In this document: one piece after another, positions 1 to 10,437 of the stretch
Position numbering within the stretch: the stretch's first letter is position 1
Layout of the letters: every line of letters begins with the position of its first letter
Origin: Primula veris
Lineage: Eukaryota > Streptophyta > Magnoliopsida > Ericales > Primulaceae
Length of the DNA: 64,000 nucleotides
Assembly: GCA_963682055.1 (NCBI GenBank)
Contig: OY821747.1
Location: forward strand, 16,356,258 to 16,420,257
Direction: 5' to 3'
Notes under the pieces: model-generated
Database searches by the model: none
Told to the model about the DNA's origin: nothing
Seen by the model: the letters and a program-made list of their open reading frames with translations, nothing else
Program-made: the position numbers and the translations under genes

Positions 1-99
1 TATATTAAGTATGGGAGTGTTGAATGAACGATCGAAGGCTTGTTGAATAAAGTTTAAAGTTTCAGAATGATCGTTTTGAGCAATATATATGAATGAATA

Positions 100-1840
100 T
101 GAATGTTGGTTTGCTATATGATGTGGTATGTCAAAATGCAGTGGAGAGATATGTATTTATAGTGGTGGATGTCTGCTAACCGTTTGAACTTGAATTTTGA
201 AATCTCCATCAATGTGACCGCTTCTTTCTGCTTTAAGTGGTTACTCTTGTTAGTAAAACCATTAAGATCAAAAGAATACATTGTAACATGGAGAGAGTCT
301 AATGCACTATCAAAATTAAAGTACATACCACACATTCCATTATCTCGCAAAATATAGTCTTGCGGCACGAAATATTGGACCTTAGAGGCAACAAAAACAT
401 ACGAGGAGGCCTCCACTGCTGAGTATAACCCGAGACCCCCGAACCGAATGGGTAAAAAAGCCGCTCGCCATTTAAGATACCCAAAGAAAAGACCTCCACA
501 AACCATGATGTCCTCAATCGCCTTTCGTTGCCCTCTGTCGAACCAAAATGTTGTCTACTCCATGTGTCCGGGTTGGCAAGCCCTCAGGCAAAAAAAAGAA
601 GAGTGGCAATGACCATGCAAGAACAGAGCAAAAGAAGCTCACTTTGCGGGTCACCGAGTTGTGGAAGAAGATGCATCAACTCAAAAGGTTTTGGCAGCTC
701 TCTTCATGGATAAATCCTCAATAAACCCATTGTCTCTACAAATGGCCCCTCTAAAAAACATTACACCCAACACCGGCCTGCCAATGTCCACTGGAAACAA
801 CCTCCCTAGACCTTATACCATCACAAGAAGGCCAAAAAAGTTCAGTTTTACGAATGATCAATTCAAAACTCAATTCGGGACCAACCTCACGAATGATGTC
901 AAGTACTTTGGCCACCAACTCTAAATCTCCAACGACGGTCCATAGAGATACCATTGACGGAGAAAAAGTTTACAATTGACCTTGATCTTATGTACAAATG
1001 GGTGCAATACAAGAGCAAAAATAAGTTGCCACAACGAATCACCTTGTTGCACTCCAGTGGCTGACCAGATTGGTCGTCCCCAAGGTACAACCTCGTTGTC
1101 TAACCATATAAATACTACACCCACAAAGAAATAGATGGGCATCTCTCCCTTACCTCACGAAGCAACGATGTGCTATTTACCAGATTGAAAAACGTTTGAG
1201 AAATCAACTTTAAGCAGAGCAAGAGACCCATTTTCACGTACCATGCTGGCACTGTGCAAAACTGCCTCCGCACCACCTAATATCCAACTACGAACTAAAA
1301 GTCATTAAGATACTTCGCCATTTCTTTCCTCACTCCTTTCATGGTGACCTTGGATATCAGACGACTCTATATAGTACCTAATGCAATGGGGAGTATCCCA
1401 TTGTCGGTCTTTAACAATTGCGTAAAAGGTGCAGAAGCTACAAAATTCGCCAAACTCAATGGACATCTCCTCCTAGCCATAAGTTAACCACCGGAGTGAT
1501 TGCACGTAAAAGATTGTTGGTCACAACAGACCCCATCTCCACACAGTGCGTCCAAGATATGTTGTATCCACAAACTATCTCTACCGGACAAAGTTCTTTT
1601 GGGAAACGATTTAATACACCCTAGAACGGTGACATCCTTCGCCACGAAAGGAGCTTCAGAAAACATGTTGCTCGTCTTGGAGGGAGGTGGCATGTAAGGG
1701 TGTTTATCCTCCAAAGCCTTTATGGTATCTTTATTATATAAAGACACCACATAAGAGCACAAGAACTTAATAGCTGTCGTGAAGTGTCCATCAACGACCT
1801 TGCGAAGACAATGTCTGATGTTAGTGTGCGACATTTTTTA
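100..1840 (-). pseudogene. Degenerate LINE (non-LTR retrotransposon) reverse transcriptase
   Basis: Reading frames on the minus strand, broken by stops and shifts, show pieces of a plant LINE-type pol. The piece at about 1484-1834 has a DGHFTxAIK..LEDKHPYMPPPS..VLGCIKSFPK stretch typical of the region before the RT fingers. The piece at 921-1142 contains GVQQGDS..FALVLHPFVHKI, the RT GxxQGDPLxPLLFxL motif with changes. The piece at 114-506 has LPIRFGGLGLYSAVEASSYVFVAS, a sequence seen near the end of these polyproteins. The order on the minus strand (1834 to 114) matches the normal order of the protein. No intact ORF remains, so this is a dead copy. Similar material may continue to 2493 and beyond the solo LTR at 4412, which would make the LTR an insertion into this LINE. 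Confidence 0.75.
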
Positions 1841-3013
1841 TTCCTCTAGAATGTCATCTCCTCTCTGGCCAAATCCCCTTGTTCAGAATTGGCTAGCATC
1901 ATGTCAACTAATTTGGCGATACCATCTTCTTCTCCCCAAGTAGGCAACGAACCCAAAATACGATGATATTGCAGTGACTTCCTACTAACCTCCTATCTCG
2001 CCTTTTCTTAGGCTTGACCACCTGCAATGTGAATCAAGGAAGAAGTAACAACCTAACCCAAGAAGCTATGGAACCTGGCTCAACAACCACTTTCTGAAGA
2101 GGAGCTTTCAACGCATGAGACAAAGCAAGACGACAACTATGAGCGATACTCTTCACATTGGTGATAGGTTTCTTGAAAACTCTATCTACAAGCTCTGATC
2201 CAAAACGAACCCCTCTTTTATGCCGAAAATCTCAGGGACCTTTGCAGGCGGATTTAAAATGCCTCAATGAGGCTACCACCTTCCCTCGTCTCATCAGTAA
2301 CATGGACCATGCCATCAAGGTGATGGCATGCGCGACTCATAGTTTGTATACTAATAAACATCCCATACATCCATTGCCCAAGCACCCACAATGTCTCCTC
2401 CAATGCTAGAAATTACTCATAGTCACTCTCAATATCTTCACGCATCGCACTTTTACACACCTACTAGATAGATGTAGTCTCTTGAGATGAGAGTGTCACG
2501 CCCCAAAATCCGAAAAACACGGACATCGAGACGTGACCTTTTCAAAACAAAAGGAAAGTGAAACCTGTTGGTACAAAATTAAAATTTTAAAAGAAATAAC
2601 TCGCGAGCTAAAGAAACATTTAAAAGGATAAATAAAACTGTTTGTCAAACGTGACTACAAGGTAAGATTTATAAAAGCTAAAAGTTAACAAACGAATGAA
2701 TTTGCCCGTAGGCTACAACCTAAAAAATGTCTAAGTAAAAATGAAAGCAACAGAAAGAATCCCCGAGCCCATGCGATACTTTGCTAATGCTCCTATCCAA
2801 CGCCTCAACCTAAATTGTACCTGAAATATAAAAACTGTAACGGTGAGTCCCACGCACATACATAGACGGGACGGCACCACAAACTACCGTCGCTCCATCC
2901 TATAAATGCAACACTCACTACAACAACTATGATAGCAACATATAAAAAGAAATAAAATAACGTCGTACAACAAGATAAATTAAATAACTTCAACACACAT
3001 CTATAACATACAT

Positions 3014-3376
3014 GGACCTCTCATGCCACCTACCCTAGTCCGTAAGGTAGGTCATTTCATATCCCCTCGGCCGTCTTCTGTCCCCGAAATTAGGAAGAGA
3101 CAAAGACAATTGCTAACATAAAAGTAGATTTAAAGTGCACACTTGGACCTCTCATGCCACTCGTCCCAGTCCGTAAGACGAGTCATTCCCTATCCCCACG
3201 GCCATCTTCTGTCCTCGGAATTAGGAAGAAACAGAGACCATTGCTAACAGAAAAATAAATATAGTGCACACTAGAACCTCTCATGCCACTCGCCCTAGTC
3301 CGTAAGACGAGTCATTCCCTATCCCATCGGCCGTCTTCTGTCCCCGGAATTAGGAAGAGACAGAGACCATTGCCAC
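3014..3376. repeat. Tandem repeat of about 130 bp, three copies, inside the solo LTR
   Basis: A unit starting GGACCTCTCATGCCAC and containing AGTCCGTAAG..GAGTCATT..TCTGTCC recurs at about 3014, 3145 and 3274. The copies differ by a few substitutions. Confidence 0.8.
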
Positions 3377-3390
3377 TATTCTAAATCACA

Positions 3391-3535
3391 AGGCCTCGGC
3401 CAATATTATAAATCCACGCAAATATCACATTCTCATACGGTCTCGGCCAATAATATAAATCCACGCAATTATCACATTCTCATACGGGCTCGGCCAATAA
3501 TATAAATTCACGCAATTATCACATTCTCATACGTC
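3391..3535. repeat. Tandem repeat of about 47 bp, three copies, inside the solo LTR
   Basis: A unit containing CTCGGCCAATAATATAAATC followed by CACGCAATTATCACATTCTCATACG is repeated three times in tandem. Confidence 0.75.
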
Positions 3536-4411
3536 ACTTTGACGCAAATCAACAAAGCACATAAGCATATGCACTAGATTCACAAATAGTCAACCAACTC
3601 TAACAACATAAAATTCAGTTCAGCCATTTTAACAAACACCTTGTATGCGCAATATATAACTCATTTTTATTCAACAATAATTTACCCAATTTTATCAACA
3701 ACCATAATAACACATAATCAATGCATAAAACATGCAACCCATCAATATTCTCATTACTCCGAAATTAAAAGATTAAATCCTCAACTACTCCAAAATCAAA
3801 TAAGTGAATTAGACGTACAACAAATAAAACCAATTAACAATATAAGGACATAATTAATATAAAAGTCAAAAACCTCCAATTTATAATAAACGTAAAACTT
3901 AATCCTAACATACACTCTCGTCTAGTCGCAATAGATAACCCCGTTACCTTAGCGCGTAGATGAGATGTTTCCGGTAAAAAGCCGCTAGTAGTGGTTTCCT
4001 CATCTTCTTCTTCTTATTTTTCTCTCTTTTCTCTCTTTTTCTCTCTTTTCTCTTGTTTTAGGTTTGTTTTTGGTTTAATGAATTAAAAGTGGGCTGATTT
4101 GAGGTTTAGAAAAACTGTTTTGAGAAAGTTTGTGGTAACGAACTATTTGATCCCCAAATTTTTAAAAGTTAATTTTAAATCCAAAAATATAGTTTTACTA
4201 CTCAAAAATAACAAATCTTTAGAAACAAACTTATTGGGTACTTTTTATTTATAAAATTAGTAACAGGTTTTTAAAATAAAGTTTTTCGGAAGAGTTTCGG
4301 TTTTTGGCTAAAAATTAGTCGAGTGACCGGTTTTTGGTAAAATTTGTATAAAACGTTTTTGGATAAATTAAATCATAAATAAAACTATTTATAAAAATAC
4401 GGGATGTTACA

Positions 4412-4861
4412 GAGAGGTTATAAGGGAAAAACCCTTACTCCCCTCCATGTCGTTTGGACAACCGTGAAACTCTCGGAACGGGCAGGGCAAACCTCCTTCA
4501 TGAGCGATAACCATTCTAGAAAATCGGGAAATTAAATTTTTAAGACATTTATCGAATGTGGTGTGGTTGGGTTGGGGGGGGGGAATATATATATATCTAT
4601 ATATATCTATATCATATTATAATTAGAAATTAATAAACTATTTGTTGAGTAGTGGAGCCAAATGTGTTTTTGGCCATGTTAACTAATTATCTCACATCAC
4701 TAATAATTGTAATAAGACCCGCTATGACTTCTATATATGTCACACATATATTTTATTTTATTCATCACATATTTGAGAAAAAATATTGTAAAGACAGAGT
4801 TCTACTTGTGAGAGAACCATAACTTTGTGATCAAGTTAGATTACGTTTGTAATCCTCCTTG

Positions 4862-4918
<57 letters not shown>

Positions 4919-5259
4919 CGTCACGTATAGCGCTTCGGAGACGTAGTAATTGTTGGGTGAACTCTGTTATCAAATTATGTGAATGCGGTTTATATTTTTG
5001 TCTTTTTTTTTTTTTTCATTAAGGCTGATTTCAAGAAAAATGTTTGGGAATGAGAGTGAACATGGATCTCACATTAATAATTATTTCTCTAACAAAGTAA
5101 TAGTACAAAAAATTATTAATATCCAAGCTAGAGAAAGAGGAAGAATTCCACTGTGTTATATTCGGTAGGTCGCTCCCTATGTTTCCTTGTACCCCACTTC
5201 TTTAAATAGTGAAAATTAATTTTATTTGCAAATAATTTTGAATGCACGACTTTGGTCTA
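4412..5259. other. Intergenic; LTR-like relic and microsatellites
   Basis: No gene is seen. A G run near 4575 is followed by AT-rich simple sequence. The stretch at about 4700-4980 (TTGTAATCCTCCTTGTAATATA, then GCGCTTCGGAGACGTAG) resembles the 3' half of a Ty1/copia LTR, but I found no paired end, so this is a weak call. A (TA)n microsatellite lies at about 4862-4915. Confidence 0.4.
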
Positions 5260-5268
5260 CCGTATCTT

Positions 5269-5453
5269 GAGGTGGGCTTAAAACACTGCATAATTTCTTA
5301 ATAAACTCTGAGACCGTAGATTAAATCTACGGTCTACATTCATTGACTGTAAACCGTAGATTTAATCTACGGTTTGTATTCATTTGATCCAAACCGTAGA
5401 TTAAATCTACGGTTTACAGTTAATCACTGTACACCGTAGATTTAATCTACGGT
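5269..5453 (+). repeat. Left MULE TIR with four 21-bp palindromes at 40-bp spacing
   Basis: After 44 bp of terminal sequence, palindromes of half-site ACCGTAGATT around one central A/T base start at 5313, 5353, 5393 and 5433, exactly 40 bp apart. The central base alternates between copies. The whole unit is mirrored at the right end of the element. Confidence 0.9.
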
Positions 5454-6446
5454 CTGTGTGTTTTTCAGATTATTTGCTTTAAAATTTAAAATTAAAAATC
5501 TAATAATTAAAATTAAAATACTGAATGCCTTATTAAAATATTTTTTTCAAATTAAATATGATTTTTTTAATAAAAAAACTAAATGTCTTATTTTTAAAAT
5601 TTTACATAAATAAATTACCAATATTCTAACAAACTCTCAAAATTTACACAAAATTTACTAAAAAAAAGTTGTTTTGATAAATTTTACAATTTTGGTTCAT
5701 GTTATATTTTTGTCAATTGTATAAGTTTATATTTATCGAATGATTAACTAAATTGTCAATTTTTGAGAAGTTTTTTTGTTTGATTTTAAACACTTGTATA
5801 ACGCAATATGAAACATTAACTAAGTCGTCAATTTGGAGTCAATAATCAGTTTTTTATTTTTAATTTTATGTAAATTACTCTTTTTACATAAATTAAAATT
5901 CTAATAATTAAAATTAAAATACTAAATATTTTTTTCAAATTAAACATGATTTTTTTTTTAATAAAAAAACTAAATGCCTTCTTTTTAAAATTATACATAA
6001 AATAAATTACCAATATTCTAACAATCTCTCAAAAAAAAACACAAAATTTACACAAATTTACACAAAAAAAATTGATTTGATAAATTTTATGTTTTTTGTT
6101 CATGTTATATTTAAGTGTATAAGTTGATATTTATTGAATGATTAACTAAATCGTCAATTTTTGTGAAGTTTTTTTTTTTTGTTTTTAACACTTGTATAAC
6201 GCAATATGAAACATAACTAAGTCGTCAATTTGGTGTCAATCGACAATTTTCTTGAATGAAACAATCATAAATTATATAAATTTCATAAAAGAAATTAACT
6301 CAATATGCAAACATGAACTAAATTTCATAAAACAAATTTATTAAACATTTGTTTACATTATATAAATTTACAACAAATTGGAAAAAATAGTAATTTACAT
6401 AAAATTAAAAATAAAAAACTGATTATGGACTTAGGTCTATAGGTTC

Positions 6447-9126
6447 TTATTGATTTGCTTTTTGCTTTCCCGATTGCTTTTCCAGCACCATATATAACTT
6501 GAAATTTGGTCGAAAAAGTTCCTTCCATGGTACAGCTGTCTCAGTGCGTGTTTGTTCCCACCGTGCTATAATTCCTGGCATTGGGAAGATCCTTTCTTCT
6601 TTAGGAATAACCTGAGCATAGTGACAACTGTTGACGAACACCATTACAGTCGGGATGTAATTTGTCGTTCCCCGAGGCGGACCAGTATAAAGAGGTAAAA
6701 AAGTACTGTTCCACACGTTTACCCCTCCATCATTATTTTCCCATGAGGACAACAATACAATTGGAATATTGTAATGAGAAGCAATTAAAAACCCATAAGA
6801 CGGAAATCTCATCCATTTGTCAATAGGTGCGGGATCTGTAGGATGATAAAAATTTAAACTTGATAAAATATAATCATACCGGTAAGCTTCAAAGCCAACA
6901 TTCTCAAACAGCTCATAGTAAACACCTTTCATTTGCTGCAGCTCTTGAAACAACTCACATCTTACCGCATACCAATCATCTTCCCCATGCTGTTTACCCG
7001 TCGCATTTGCAAGTACCCGGAACCCACAGTTACCATCCCCACGCACATCATAAACTGTTTCGATGTAACTATGTAACATGACCCATATTTGGTCACTGTA
7101 CAGGAAGGTTGGCCTATTGGGGGTGGGTTTAGGGTTCTGGTTTCGCGGCCTCCTAGTTGGGTTTACCCTTACCTCCGGTGTTTCATCCGCCTTGCCTTTA
7201 CCCTTGTCCCTACTAGCACCAGCACTCTGTTCCTCCACATACTCCCATCCCGACTTATCCCTCTTACTAGATTTGTCGCCTTTTCTAGGTCTCCCCCTAT
7301 TTGCTCTCACTTCGGGGTCACTGATGGATGTTCTGGCTGGTACGGTTATCTCTCGGAGTTGTGTTTTCATACGCCGTTTTTCAACATTAGTTTTGCTAGC
7401 ATAAACACTTTTAAACTCTTCTAGATCACCCTCTACCCCATAATCATCGGTGTTCCCATTATCATCAATTACGTCTAATTTTTTCCAGAATGGATGAATA
7501 TATTCTAGAGGAAGAGGCTTCCCGAATAAAATATGTTCACTCATAATATGATGACAAGGTAAACCGTGAGACAATTTGAAACCGCAAGAACAATTCTCAT
7601 CAGCCTGGCCACTACATTTTTTGTGTTCTTGGAATAATAAATCAAAGGCATAGTGTGTGATATACGACCTAAGATTTATAAACAGAGGTGTTCGTTCAGA
7701 ATGTGGAAAATAAGACTTGCATTTATCCAAATTCATCTTAATATCCTCAAACTGTTTTTCTAGAATTCTATTGACCTCTACCCAAACGGTTTCAAGCGTG
7801 CCAGTATTTGTGGAAAGGGATCTTTTCAGCTTAGCATGTTGTTGTTCGGCTCGATTGCTAGTTCTGTTACCTAGATGTGTTGTATGGTTGGTATAGCATG
7901 CAACAAACTTTTCAGCATAATCATTTAAAAGCTTGTCTACATACTTAATCACAGCAGGGTACGATTTGTAAGAGGAATTGAAATTAGTTCGGTTATAATT
8001 GTACTCCTCTATCGACTCAGAATCAACCAATAAACCCCAATCATCTAGAAACGTTTGCCACTCCTCGTCAGGGATCTTTTTACGGCAGTTTTTCAAAACA
8101 TTTTTTGCAATATGAAAAGTGCACAAAATATGATGCGAATCGGGAAAAACAACGGATAAAGCATTTGATAAGGCCATTTCCCTGTCGGTTACAAACACCC
8201 TAGGTAGTATACACCCCTCCAATGTAACTTTAAATTTTTCCAATGCCCATATATAACTTTCCTTTGTCTCGTCACTCATGAAAACAAAACCTAAACAATA
8301 TGTTTGGTTCGTTGATGTCATTCCTACGACTTCTAGAAATGACATATTAAAACGGTTTGTCCTATATGTACAATCCATTAACAAGACATCAGGAAAAGCT
8401 TTGAACATCCTTATAGAATCGGGGTGTGCAAAAAACAAGTTCTCAAAGCAATGGGTTGATGGGTTCATATTATAGTAGAATGTGTAGCGATGTCTATCCA
8501 ACAAATTAAAAAGTTCCTGTATCGGGATTCTACCATCGCGTTCTTTAAATTTCAGTCCGGCCAAAAAATTATGTATCGTTTTAGTGTTTGATACATTGTC
8601 AGGATTTCGATTTTTAATGGCCTCTAATATAGCACCAACTTTAAAACTACTTTGCCTTAAAGTTTTAACAATTTCTTTTTCATCTTGGGTTAAACGAGAA
8701 CGTCGTGCTTGCCCTTGGAGGTAAGTTGGAGGTGGGTGGTTATGTTGTCCATTTTTCTATGTGACACATCCATTCACCATTAACTACGTAACCTTTAATG
8801 AAAAATGGACAGTCTTTTTTCTTTGTACCTGATTTTACGGAAGATGGTTTCTTTTTTTCGTAAACCCCCGATTTATCACACACAATATCAACATACGGTG
8901 TTCTGCTCCCATCACCCCCTCCAGACCTACGAATCGTAAGGATGAAACCCCAATTCCCAGCCACATCAGCAAGATCAGCAAGTATTTCATCTCTTGTTTC
9001 CCAAGTCAATTCATCAACTTCAAAGTGCTCTGAATAATCAGTTAGCTCATCGTTTGAGCCACTGGATGAATTCGCATTGTTGTTGTTATTCCATTGGTTG
9101 TTGTCATAACCATAGTTGTAATTCAT
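6447..9126 (-). pseudogene. FAR1/MULE transposase fused to an OTU cysteine-protease domain (one net +1 frameshift)
   Basis: The first part (9126 to about 8745, ATG start) has a FAR1-type zinc-binding DNA-binding domain: WGFILTIRRS, KKKDCPFFIKG, and the HNHPPP that follows the shift. A net +1 shift in an A5 run near 8750 moves translation into the long frame that ends at 6447; allowing for it, the length is about 892 codons. The long part holds a MULE transposase core with DCTYRTN (first D), VTDREMA (second D), CTFHIAKN and NRAEQQHAK (E). A SWIM finger follows (CSCGFKLSHGLPCHH), then an AT-hook-like RGRPRKGDK. The C-terminus is an OTU fold with RGDGNCGFRVLA (catalytic D and C) and NSCHYAQV (catalytic H), so the protease residues look intact. 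The known role of such proteins is cutting and joining the element ends. The OTU part may process ubiquitin-like tags, which is inference. A TATA-like box lies about 120 bp upstream. Confidence 0.9.
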
Positions 9127-9243
9127 TTTCGAAAAGTGGTTGTTTATATATTTTATTGGGGAGAAATGAGGATTTTTTTAGAGATTTCCGAAATGTGTTT
9201 GTGTTTGATTTTATGGTTTGTTAGAATTGGCAAAATGGAGTCA

Positions 9244-9252
9244 TATTTATAG
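9244..9252 (-). promoter_or_regulatory. TATA box of the MULE transposase gene
   Basis: On the minus strand the site reads CTATAAATA, about 118 bp upstream of the ATG at 9126, at the edge of the 177-180 bp repeat array. Confidence 0.5.
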
Positions 9253-9260
9253 TGTTAATT

Positions 9261-9830
9261 TACACTACAAACCGTAGATTACTTTTATGGTTTGTAGTGA
9301 ATTTTTGGTGTAGTCATTTCCAAACTTTAATAATGCATTGAGTAGTCATTTTCGGATAGGGTTGTCAAATGATAATAATTCAAAAGTGATAAGGTCTTGT
9401 CGGAATTATTTTGATAGATATGGTATCCAATGTCATTTACACTACAAACCGTAGATTACTTTTACGTTTTGTAGTTTTTTTTTTTGGTGTAGTCATTTCC
9501 AAACTTTAATAATGCATTGAGTAGTCATTTTCGGATAGGGTTGTCAAATGATAATAATTCAAAAGTGATAAGGTCTTGTCGGAATTATTTTGATAGATAT
9601 GGTATCCAATGTCATTTACACTACAAACCGTAGATTACTTTTACGTTTTGTAGTTTTTTTTTTGGTGTAGTCATTTCCAAACTTCAATAATGCATTGAGT
9701 AGTCATTTTCGGATAGGGTTGTCAAATCATAATAATTCAAAAGTAAGGTCTTGTCGGAATTATTTTTATAGATATGGTATCCAATGTCATTTACACTACA
9801 AAACGTAGATTATTTTTACGGTTTGTAGTT
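9261..9830. repeat. Tandem repeat of 174-180 bp, three units and part of a fourth
   Basis: Units beginning TACACTACAAACCGTAGATT occur at about 9261, 9438, 9618 and 9792. Each contains TGGTGTAGTCATTTCCAAAC and GGATAGGGTTGTCAAAT. The start of each unit keeps half of the palindrome found in the TIRs. The array lies just upstream of the transposase gene and may carry regulatory sites. Confidence 0.85.
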
Positions 9831-9913
9831 TTTTTTTTTTTTTTACGTTATTAACGGTGATTCAGTGCAAAAAGTACATTCATAAAATGACGCTGCTTAA
9901 ATCAGGGGTACAA

Positions 9914-10014
9914 ACCGTACATTTAATATACGGTTTGTACAGAATACATACAAACCGTACATTTAATGTACGGTTTGTATGAAATCTGTACAAACCGTAC
10001 ATTAAATGTACGGT
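9914..10014. repeat. Internal array of three palindromes at 40-bp spacing
   Basis: Palindromes related to, but different from, those in the TIRs (half-site ACCGTACATT) start at 9914, 9954 and 9994. The 40-bp period is the same as in the TIRs. They lie between the transposase promoter region and the 3' end of the PMD gene. Confidence 0.9.
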
Positions 10015-10035
10015 TTGCATGTATATTTCAGAATA

Positions 10036-10294
10036 TTTAGGGTTTAGGGTTTAGGGTTTAGGATTTAGGGTTTAGGATTTAGGGTTTGTAAGGGTTTGTA
10101 ATTTGTAATTTAGGGTTTAGGGTTTAGGGTTTAGGATTTAGGGTTTAGGGTTTGTAATTTAGGGTTTAAGGTTTAGGGTTTGTAATTTTGGGTTTAGGGT
10201 TTAGGGTTTAGGGTTTGTAATTTAGGGTTTAGGGTTTAGGGTTTGTAATTTGGGTTTAGGGTTTATGGTTTAGGGTTTAGGGTTTAGGGTTTGT
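10036..10294 (+). repeat. Telomere-like (TTTAGGG)n tract with TTTGTAA interruptions
   Basis: About 260 bp of TTTAGGG units, broken by TTTAGGATT and TTTGTAATT variants. This is an interstitial telomere-like tract inside the transposon, not a chromosome end, because unique sequence continues on both sides. Confidence 0.9.
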
Positions 10295-10437
10295 AAAAAC
10301 TCAATATTGGTCCTATCAATTAAAATACAGAATATTTTTTAGAAACATACAAATCAAACATACGACTCAAATTAAACTTACGAATTTATAATATTCCAAC
10401 TCAGCTAAGAATAAAACTTACAAATCAAACATAGAAA

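Larger units (their letters stand above)
2494..4411. mobile_element. Solo LTR (1918 bp) with 5-bp TSD GAGAG
   Basis: The block begins TGTCACGCCCC and ends GGGATGTTACA, so it has the TG..CA ends of an LTR. The 5 bases before it (2489-2493) and after it (4412-4416) are both GAGAG. No internal retrotransposon domain or second LTR lies beside it, so it is a solo LTR left by recombination between the two LTRs of an element. The family is not identified. It contains two sets of tandem repeats and no ORF with a recognisable product. Confidence 0.85.

Noticed and set aside
10036..10294. A chromosome end (telomere)
   Set aside because: The TTTAGGG tract is only about 260 bp, is broken by variants, and lies within a transposon delimited by TSDs with normal sequence on both sides.
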